From Kiritimatiellia bacterium (GTDB taxonomy: Bacteria; Verrucomicrobiota; Kiritimatiellia; JAAZAB01), in contig JAGYMT010000112.1 of the NCBI GenBank assembly GCA_018400335.1, forward strand, positions 1 through 6,342: a DNA stretch of 6,342 bases. Direction: 5' to 3'. Shown in pieces: positions 1 to 4,789 of this stretch. Both the position numbers and the translations under genes were made by a program. Under the pieces are notes generated by a model. It worked only from the letters and a program-made list of their open reading frames with translations. It made no database searches and was not told the origin of the DNA. Numbering within the stretch: the stretch's first letter is position 1; every line of letters begins with the position of its first letter.

Positions 1-90
1 TCCGTCTTCGCGCTGATTTGTTTCTGGCTTCCGTTGTGCATGATCCAACGCGGGGTCTCCCCGCAACCCAATCAACTTCAAGATTCTTAA
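1..90 (+). other. possible 3' tail of an open frame at the left edge
   Basis: Frame 1 is open from the left edge to a TAA at 88-90 and would encode a 29-residue tail with a hydrophobic beginning (reading SVFALICFWLPLC) and a polar end. No family can be recognised from so few residues. The same bases carry a small GC hairpin (50-55 with 59-64, gcgggg/ccccgc), and the surroundings look like repeat-rich intergenic DNA, so the frame may be open by chance. The minus strand is also open in one frame here. Confidence 0.15.
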
Positions 91-263
91 CCGCCCACTT
101 CGCTCAAGACGCCAAGTACGCAAAGGGAAATTCATAACCGAGGGGTTGACCGCGGATATGGACTTCACTTCATCCCTTCGGGATGAAAGAGACTTTTATC
201 CGGCGTTTGACCCGCCGGATAAATCTTGACTTGACGTACTTTGCGTCTTTGCGGTTCACATTT
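91..263. repeat. intergenic block of hairpins between inverted CTTTGCG-type repeats
   Basis: The minus strand of 91-125 reads CTTTGCGTACTTGGCGTCTT and onward; the plus strand from 239 reads CTTTGCGTCTTTGCGGTTC. The two form an imperfect inverted pair about 110 bases apart. Between them are two perfect stem-loops: 169-176 with 180-187 (ttcatccc/gggatgaa, 3-base loop) and 195-205 with 213-223 (tttatccggcg/cgccggataaa, 7-base loop). No plausible gene overlaps the block. Motifs of the CTTTGCGTCTTTGCGG type occur in the intergenic DNA of many bacteria, so this is probably a dispersed non-coding repeat or a decayed miniature element. Neither stem has a U run, so they do not look like intrinsic terminators. 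Confidence 0.5.
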
Positions 264-404
264 TCTTGTTTTTCTTGGTAGTTCCTCAGCAATGAGCCGC
301 TAACACTATACGATCCCGGCTGTCTTGTCCAGCCGCTCTTTCACCGGAAACCTTTCCCCCGACAAAGCAATTCGCATTGTGGCCTCTTACTATTGATGGC
401 GGCA
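264..404. other. intergenic region without a recognisable gene
   Basis: This stretch continues the non-coding DNA downstream of leuA. The only structure I see is a 6-bp hairpin, 317-322 with 330-335 (cggctg/cagccg, 7-base loop). No convincing ribosome binding site with an open frame, RNA gene or promoter is apparent on either strand. Confidence 0.5.
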
Positions 405-482
405 TGCTCGGAGAGCCCGCACTACCGTTAAGACAGCCATTCTACGGCATTTTGCCAGATAGAAGGGCGGGCTCTCCGAGCA
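405..482. repeat. perfect 16-bp inverted repeat downstream of leuA
   Basis: Arms 405-420 (tgctcggagagcccgc) and 467-482 (gcgggctctccgagca) are exact reverse complements around a 46-base spacer. Two further pairs (402-403 with 484-485) follow after one mismatch. The spacer can itself fold: ttcta with tagaa, enclosing ggca/tgcc. The element lies 55 bases beyond the leuA stop on the minus strand. It has no downstream U run on either strand, so it is not a canonical intrinsic terminator. It could protect or end the ilvB-ilvN-leuA transcript, or be a mobile palindromic repeat. Confidence 0.65.
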
Positions 483-537
483 CGCAGGGATTATTGACGG
501 AGGCCAAAATAAGAATTGCCCGCGCGGAGCCGCCCCG

Positions 538-2106
538 TCATTTCCGTCCGCGAGTCCGCCTGCCGATACCGGCCTTGATTGCCTTCTGGTGCTTCTGCAG
601 GAGCAGGTGCCGGTTCACGCAGCCGAGGTAGGCTGAGGCGCTTGCCTGCACGATATCCGTGCCGGCCGCCTTTCCGCTCACAACGTCGCTTCCGAAGGCG
701 ACCCTCACGCTCACCTCGCCCTGGGCATCCTTACCAACCGTCACGGCCTGTATGGAATAGTCGAGAAGCCTGCCCTGTTGGCCCGTAATCCTATCTATCG
801 TCTTGAGAGACGCATCCACCGGCCCGTCCCCGCATGCGGCATCCTGAATCACCTCATCGCCCTTCTTAAGGCGCACAGTCGCGGTGGGAACGGTATTAGT
901 TCCTGTCGCCACATGGAGATAATCGAGCAGATACACCCCCCCGATGTCCTCCATTTCATCGCGCGCAATGGCAATAAGATCGTCGTCATACACGGCCTTT
1001 TTCTTGTCCGCCAGCTCCACAAACCGGCTGTAAGCGCGATCGAGCTCCTCCGGCTTCATTTTGAACCCCATTCTGGAGAGCCGATCCATTATCGCGTGAC
1101 GACCGGAATGCTTGCCGAGCACCAGTTCGGAGCCCTCGATGCCGATATCCTCGGCGCGCATTATCTCGTAGGTATCGCGCCTCTTAAGAATGCCGTCCTG
1201 ATGGATACCCGCCTCGTGCGCGAAGGCGTTGGCGCCCACGATCGCCTTGTTGCGCTGGACCAGCATGCCGGTCAGACTGCTGACCAGTCTGCTGGTCTTG
1301 TACAGCTCGCGCGTCCGTATGCCGGTCTCGATCTTGAAAACATCCAACCTGGTTCGCATCGCCATCACAACCTCCTCCAGCGAACAATTGCCCGCCCGCT
1401 CACCCAGCCCGTTGATGGTGCACTCCACCCCACCCGCGCCGTTTTGAACCGCAGCCAGCGAATTGGCCACCGCCAGGCCCAGATCGTTGTGGCAATGCAC
1501 GTTGATCACAGCGTCCTCTATATGCGGAACATGTTCGAACAGGTAGGCGATCAGCGCTCCAAATTCGACCGGCTCGGCGTAACCCACGGTGTCGGGAATG
1601 TTCACCGTCGAGGCGCCCGCCTCGATCACGGCCCGCGTCACCTCGGCGAGAAAGGCCGGCTCGGTGCGCGATGCGTCCTCCGGGCTGAACTCGATGTCCT
1701 TGCACAGCTTGCGCGCGTACGATACGGCGCTGGTCGCCAGCTTTAGGATCTCCGCTCTGCTCTTCTTGAGCTTGAACTCACGATGAATACGGGAGGTGGC
1801 CAGGAACACATGAATCCGGCCCCTGTTACCCGCAGGCGCCACCGCCTCGGCACAGCGCTCGATATCCTTGTTCAGACTGCGGGCGAGCCCGGCGATCCTG
1901 GGTCCCTTGATCGTCTCCGCGATCATCCGGACGGACCGGAAATCGTCGGGCGAAGCGATTGGAAAGCCGGCCTCTATCACGTCCACATTCAGACGCGCCA
2001 GCTGCCTGGCTATCTGCATTTTCTCCCTGTGATTCAGGCTCGCCCCGGGACATTGCTCACCATCCCGCAGTGTCGTGTCGAAGATCATTATCTTTCGCTT
2101 TTTCAT
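538..2106 (-). CDS. leuA: 2-isopropylmalate synthase
   Basis: The product condenses 2-ketoisovalerate with acetyl-CoA to 2-isopropylmalate, the committing step of leucine synthesis, in the cytosol. It is 522 residues, usual for the family. The N-terminal TIM barrel (about 5-275) opens with DTTLRDGEQCPG (10-21), and the divalent-metal ligands expected for the family are visible: D15, H204 and H206 in HCHND, and N240 in GERAGN. HEAGIHQDG (297-305) and LGKHSGRHA (330-338) follow in the linker region. The C-terminal LeuA dimer/allosteric domain (about 388-510) contains GDGPVDA (426-432), so leucine feedback inhibition is likely. The ATG at 2106 is preceded by GGAG nine bases upstream (2116-2119) and gives the family's usual N-terminus. 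The gene follows ilvN after a 57-base gap with no terminator seen, so it is read as the last gene of the operon. The C-terminal tail is basic (GRRTRGRK). Confidence 0.96.
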   Translation of the reverse strand: MKKRKIMIFDTTLRDGEQCPGASLNHREKMQIARQLARLNVDVIEAGFPIASPDDFRSVRMIAETIKGPRIAGLARSLNKDIERCAEAVAPAGNRGRIHVFLATSRIHREFKLKKSRAEILKLATSAVSYARKLCKDIEFSPEDASRTEPAFLAEVTRAVIEAGASTVNIPDTVGYAEPVEFGALIAYLFEHVPHIEDAVINVHCHNDLGLAVANSLAAVQNGAGGVECTINGLGERAGNCSLEEVVMAMRTRLDVFKIETGIRTRELYKTSRLVSSLTGMLVQRNKAIVGANAFAHEAGIHQDGILKRRDTYEIMRAEDIGIEGSELVLGKHSGRHAIMDRLSRMGFKMKPEELDRAYSRFVELADKKKAVYDDDLIAIARDEMEDIGGVYLLDYLHVATGTNTVPTATVRLKKGDEVIQDAACGDGPVDASLKTIDRITGQQGRLLDYSIQAVTVGKDAQGEVSVRVAFGSDVVSGKAAGTDIVQASASAYLGCVNRHLLLQKHQKAIKAGIGRRTRGRK

Positions 2107-2115
2107 ATTCCCCCG

Positions 2116-2119
2116 CTCC
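2116..2119 (-). promoter_or_regulatory. leuA ribosome binding site
   Basis: GGAG on the minus strand lies nine bases before the leuA ATG (2106). A G-run (2110-2114) sits between it and the start and gives a second, closer pairing option. Together they support initiation at MKKRKIMIFD. Confidence 0.6.
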
Positions 2120-2163
2120 CATCCTAAAAATCCCGGATCACAAATCTAAAATCAACAATCCCC

Positions 2164-2664
2164 TCAGCTTCCCCCGTTCATCGCCTCCTCATCCGGATTG
2201 CCGACTGCTATAACGCCGGTCCTTGAAAGATCCAAAACGCCGCTCGACTTAATCAGCTCGAGAAAACTGCTGACATCCTCCTCGCATCCAACCATCTGAA
2301 TGGTCATGGATCTGCTCCGCACCTGAACGATGCGCGCATCGAACAGAGCGGTGAGGTCCATCAATTCGGACCGGCTTTTTGCACTTGCCTTGACCTTCAC
2401 GAGAATCAGCTCGCGCCCGACATATTTCTCGCCCGTGAGATCATACACCTTGACCACGTCAACCAGCTTGTTCAGCTGCTTGGTGACCTGTTCCAAAACG
2501 TGATCATCGCCCGGAACTACTATGGTGATCCGGGACATGGTCTGGTCCTGCGTCGGCGCCACGTTCAAGCTGTGAATGTTGTAGCCCCGCCCCGAAATAA
2601 GGCCCACGATACGGGCCAGCACACCGGGCTGGTTTTCCACCATTGCGGATATTATATGTTTCAT
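2164..2664 (-). CDS. ilvN: acetolactate synthase small (regulatory) subunit
   Basis: This 166-residue protein is the regulatory partner of IlvB. It activates the catalytic subunit and confers valine feedback. The N-terminal ACT domain (about 3-75) includes VENQPGVLARIVGLISGRGY (9-28), and it lines up without gaps with E. coli IlvH around residues 1-30: N11, G14 and N29, known there for valine binding or resistance, are all present. The C-terminal ACT-like domain (about 84-157) ends with RTGVIAVG. The start chosen is the ATG at 2664, with GAAAGGA (2673-2679) eight bases upstream; it yields the canonical MKHIISAMVEN start. A TTG at 2685 overlapping the ilvB stop would add seven residues and lacks its own good Shine-Dalgarno. 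It lies 17 bases after ilvB, so co-transcription and probably coupled translation are expected. Confidence 0.95.
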   Translation of the reverse strand: MKHIISAMVENQPGVLARIVGLISGRGYNIHSLNVAPTQDQTMSRITIVVPGDDHVLEQVTKQLNKLVDVVKVYDLTGEKYVGRELILVKVKASAKSRSELMDLTALFDARIVQVRSRSMTIQMVGCEEDVSSFLELIKSSGVLDLSRTGVIAVGNPDEEAMNGGS

Positions 2665-2672
2665 TTTTCCAT

Positions 2673-2679
2673 TCCTTTC
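2673..2679 (-). promoter_or_regulatory. ilvN ribosome binding site
   Basis: GAAAGGA on the minus strand lies in the 17-base ilvB-ilvN gap, eight bases before the ATG at 2664. It decides this start over the in-frame TTG at 2685. Confidence 0.7.
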
Positions 2680-2681
2680 GA

Positions 2682-4418
2682 TCAAGCCATGCTATGAATC
2701 ATTTCCGTGAGTGACGCGCCCGCGGGAACCATGGGATACACGTTAGCCTCTTTTTCAACCATGCACTCCACCACTGCGGGCAGGTCCGACGCAAACGCTT
2801 TTTTCAGCGTTGGAACAACGTCCTTCTTCGTCTTCACCCGCAGTCCGAGCGCGCCGTGCGCCTCCGCGAGCTTGACGAAATCGGGCAGATACTTCTCGTC
2901 GCTGCATTTCGAGATCTTCTCCATTTTGCACCGACCTGCCCTGCCCAGACAAGTCGCTGAATACTCTTTTTTGTAGAACATCTCCTGCCACTGCCGCACC
3001 ATGCCCAGGTATCCGTTATTCAAAATAACGACCTTTATGGGAATGTTGTGCTCCACAGCCACGACCAGTTCCTGAAAGTTCATTTGCACACTGCCATCCC
3101 CGGCGATATCCACGACCAACTTGTCCGGCCGTCCGAACCGCGCGCCGATAGCGGCCGGGAGTCCGTATCCCATCGTGCCCAGCCCGCCTGAAGAAATGAA
3201 CGTCCGCGGCTTGGTGTATTTATAGAAGTGCGCCGCCCACATCTGATGCTGCCCCACCTCTGTGACTATTATAGCATCCCCTTTTGTGATCTCATATATC
3301 TTCTCGATCACGTATTGGGGCATAAGCTTGGAATCATCCCGGTCATAGGAAAACGGGTGCTTTTCCTTCCACCCTCCGACCTTCGCAAGCCACTCGCAAC
3401 GCTCCCTTGTTTCAACCTGAGGGATCAGATCCTTGAGCACATGCGCCACATCGCCCACAACGGGTATATCAACTCGCACGCTTTTCGAAATGGCCGTGGG
3501 ATCAATGTCAATGTGGGCGATAGTCGCCTTAGTGGCGAATTGGGATATCTTGCCCGTAACCCTGTCGTCAAACCTCGCCCCGACGGAGACAAGCAGATCG
3601 CATTCCTGCGTCGCGTGATTAGCCGCCACGCTTCCGTGCATTCCCAGCATGCGCAACGCCAGGGTATCAGTTTCCGGGAACGCGCCCAGCCCCAGCAGCG
3701 TGGTAGTCACAGGCACGTTCGCCTTGCGCGCCAGTTGAGTCACAAGCTCCGCCGCGTTGCCCAGTATCGCGCCGCCGCCCACGTATAGCAAAGGCCTTTC
3801 AGCCTTGTTCAAAGCCTCGGCAAGCCGGGCGATCTGTTTAGGATGTCCCGCCGTGTTCGGGTGATACCCCCTGATTTCGACCTTGTCCGGATCCGGAACG
3901 TTAGTCCTGGCCCGCTGAACATCCTTGGGGATATCAATGAGAACCGGGCCTGGCCGGCCGGTGCCGGCAATGTAGAACGCCTCCGCTATAATGCGCGGCA
4001 GGTCGTCCACATTTCTCACCAGGTAGTTGTGCTTAGTGACCGGCCTGCTGATTCCCGTCATATCAGCTTCCTGAAAAGCATCGTTTCCGATCATATTCGA
4101 AGGCACCTGACCGGTTATGCAAACCATAGGAATTGAATCCATGAACGCGGTAGCCAGCCCCGTGACGGCATTTGTCGCGCCAGGCCCCGAAGTCACGAGG
4201 CAGCACCCCACCCGGCCCGTCGCCCGGGCATACCCGTCGGCCATATGCGCCGCACCCTGCTCGTGCCTCACGAGCACGAACTCGAAGGGCGCATTATAAA
4301 GTTTTTCAAAAATATCCAGCACCGACCCGCCCGGAAGCCCGAAAATAGTCTTAACTCCCGCGCGTTTCAACCCGTCAATCAAACATTCCACACCTGTTCT
4401 CATCTTTCCTGTCTTCAT
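2682..4418 (-). CDS. ilvB: acetolactate synthase large (catalytic) subunit
   Basis: This thiamine diphosphate enzyme joins two pyruvates to 2-acetolactate (or pyruvate and 2-ketobutyrate to acetohydroxybutyrate), the first common step of branched-chain synthesis. It is 578 residues. The N-terminal pyrimidine-binding domain (about 6-170) has GLPGGSVLDIFE and RHEQGAAHMADGYAR with catalytic E53. A central domain (about 193-330) follows, then the pyrophosphate-binding domain (about 385-550) with GDG (440-442) and NN (467-468), and the VRQWQ site (474-478) near the active-site cap. Unusually, between the FYKKEYSAT segment and LPDFVKLAEA lies an extra stretch (about 490-510) with C490, C497 and C505, where most homologues have only a few residues. 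The ATG at 4418 is chosen because GGAGG (4427-4431) lies eight bases upstream. Upstream in-frame codons (to 4571) would run through the terminator hairpin and carry no family similarity. It is the first structural gene of the operon, followed by ilvN. Confidence 0.96.
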   Translation of the reverse strand: MKTGKMRTGVECLIDGLKRAGVKTIFGLPGGSVLDIFEKLYNAPFEFVLVRHEQGAAHMADGYARATGRVGCCLVTSGPGATNAVTGLATAFMDSIPMVCITGQVPSNMIGNDAFQEADMTGISRPVTKHNYLVRNVDDLPRIIAEAFYIAGTGRPGPVLIDIPKDVQRARTNVPDPDKVEIRGYHPNTAGHPKQIARLAEALNKAERPLLYVGGGAILGNAAELVTQLARKANVPVTTTLLGLGAFPETDTLALRMLGMHGSVAANHATQECDLLVSVGARFDDRVTGKISQFATKATIAHIDIDPTAISKSVRVDIPVVGDVAHVLKDLIPQVETRERCEWLAKVGGWKEKHPFSYDRDDSKLMPQYVIEKIYEITKGDAIIVTEVGQHQMWAAHFYKYTKPRTFISSGGLGTMGYGLPAAIGARFGRPDKLVVDIAGDGSVQMNFQELVVAVEHNIPIKVVILNNGYLGMVRQWQEMFYKKEYSATCLGRAGRCKMEKISKCSDEKYLPDFVKLAEAHGALGLRVKTKKDVVPTLKKAFASDLPAVVECMVEKEANVYPMVPAGASLTEMIHSMA

Positions 4419-4426
4419 AGTCAGAT

Positions 4427-4431
4427 CCTCC
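4427..4431 (-). promoter_or_regulatory. ilvB ribosome binding site
   Basis: GGAGG on the minus strand is a strong Shine-Dalgarno eight bases before the ATG at 4418. It lies just past the U run of the attenuator terminator, so it is present only in read-through transcripts. Confidence 0.85.
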
Positions 4432-4433
4432 AG

Positions 4434-4466
4434 AATAAAAAAACCCACCGTTTTTTCACGGTGGGT
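4434..4466 (-). terminator. attenuator intrinsic terminator before ilvB
   Basis: On the minus strand a perfect 9-bp stem, ACCCACCGT (4466-4458) with ACGGTGGGT (4451-4443), encloses a 6-base loop (GAAAAA). It is followed immediately by six further Ts (4442-4437), then A and TT. This is a textbook Rho-independent terminator located between the leader peptide stop (4498) and the ilvB Shine-Dalgarno, so it would end transcription before the structural genes. Its 5' arm is also the 3' arm of the alternative antiterminator. Confidence 0.93.
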
Positions 4467-4525
4467 CCTGCGATCATGGCTGCGCCCTGGTGCGCCCTCA
4501 ACAACAGCCCTGTCCCACCGTGAAA
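4454..4525 (-). promoter_or_regulatory. antiterminator stem of the ilvB attenuator
   Basis: Minus-strand TTTCACGGTGGG (4525-4514, inside the leader peptide codons) is exactly complementary over 12 bases to CCCACCGTGAAA (4465-4454). The second segment is the 5' arm and most of the loop of the terminator, so the two structures cannot coexist. Upstream, CCCGCTCGTGAAG (4591-4579) can also pair with 4525-4514 using one bulged T and two G-U pairs, giving the protector hairpin expected when the leader is not translated. Segments: 1 = 4579-4591, 2 = 4514-4525, 3 = 4454-4466, 4 = 4443-4451. Confidence 0.85.
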
Positions 4526-4614
4526 CCAAGGCCGCCGGCAAGGCGCAATACGAGCGCCAATACACCGACAACCGGAACCTTCACGAGCGGGAAATCAGCT
4601 GTTTTCATATTCAT
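4498..4614 (-). CDS. Val/Leu-rich leader peptide of the ilvB attenuator
   Basis: A 38-residue peptide beginning MNMKTADFPLVKVPVVGV and ending VGQGCC before the TGA at 4500-4498. Thirteen residues are Val or Leu, with 12 of the 20 codons at residues 10-29 (4587-4528) being Val or Leu; there is no Ile. A Val-rich leader before ilvB is the arrangement of E. coli ivbL, and the role inferred is the same: ribosome stalling on scarce Val- or Leu-tRNA leaves segment 2 free to form the antiterminator. Starts at 4620, 4614 and 4608 are all in frame and none has a clear Shine-Dalgarno. I chose 4614 because the predicted transcript begins at about that base; 4608 (MKTADF) is nearly as likely. The same frame stays open further upstream to an ATG at 4806, but that would begin upstream of the promoter. 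Confidence 0.82.
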   Translation of the reverse strand: MNMKTADFPLVKVPVVGVLALVLRLAGGLGFTVGQGCC

Positions 4615-4621
4615 GGACATC

Positions 4622-4650
4622 AATATGCAACACACATCGAACATTGTCAA
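4622..4650 (-). promoter_or_regulatory. promoter of the ilvB-ilvN-leuA operon
   Basis: On the minus strand a consensus -35 TTGACA (4650-4645) is followed by a 17-base spacer and a -10 CATATT (4627-4622, four of six consensus bases). The start point would be at about 4615-4614, giving an attenuated leader RNA of about 175-180 bases ending at the terminator. A-rich DNA immediately upstream (4651-4675) could act as an UP element. Confidence 0.7.
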
Positions 4651-4675
4651 ACATTTTTTTGGAACATTTTTTGGA
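4651..4675 (-). repeat. tandem A-tract repeat upstream of the ilvB promoter
   Basis: On the plus strand acatttttttgga (4651-4663) is followed directly by acattttttgga (4664-4675), a tandem duplication of 13 and 12 bases. It abuts the -35 box of the minus-strand promoter. The minus strand is an A-tract array of the kind that stimulates transcription as an UP element, or it could be a regulator-binding site; the sequence does not decide between them. Confidence 0.6.
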
Positions 4676-4687
4676 AAAACACAGAGG

Positions 4688-4715
4688 TTGCGCCTGACGA
4701 TTTTTGTGGTATAAA
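4688..4715 (+). promoter_or_regulatory. possible promoter of the metalloprotease gene
   Basis: TTGCGC (4688-4693), a 16-base spacer and TATAAA (4710-4715) face right. The -10 matches five of six consensus bases but the -35 only three. The start would be near 4722, leaving a leader of about 70 bases before the ATG at 4790. It is arranged back to back with the ilvB promoter. Confidence 0.4.
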
Positions 4716-4777
4716 TTTGATGGTTCAAAAACGGGTAACAGACAGCTCTCCACATGTTCGCCATCAGGTTGACAAGA

Positions 4778-4783
4778 GAAAGG
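4778..4783 (+). promoter_or_regulatory. metalloprotease ribosome binding site
   Basis: GAAAGG lies six bases before the ATG at 4790 and supports that start, which also gives an intact signal peptide. It is part of a short direct repeat (aggttgac at 4766-4773 and 4781-4788). Confidence 0.6.
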
Positions 4784-4789
4784 TTGACT

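Noticed and set aside
405..482. Inverted repeat read as an intrinsic terminator for leuA
   Set aside because: The loop is 46 bases and no U run follows on either strand; kept only as a repeat.
778..1746. Plus-strand open frame of 322 codons
   Set aside because: It lies wholly antisense to leuA, which has complete family motifs; the translation is rich in His and Arg and shows no domain. It is a shadow of leuA codon bias.
3228..3788. Plus-strand open frame of 186 codons
   Set aside because: Antisense to ilvB, with no recognisable domain or ribosome binding site.
4419..4571. 51-residue N-terminal extension of IlvB
   Set aside because: The extra codons are read through the terminator hairpin and its U run, have no IlvB similarity, and the ATG at 4418 has a strong GGAGG at the right distance.
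4434..4650. T-box riboswitch or other metabolite riboswitch upstream of ilvB
   Set aside because: I see no T-box sequence or specifier loop; the translated Val/Leu leader with alternative hairpins explains the region better.
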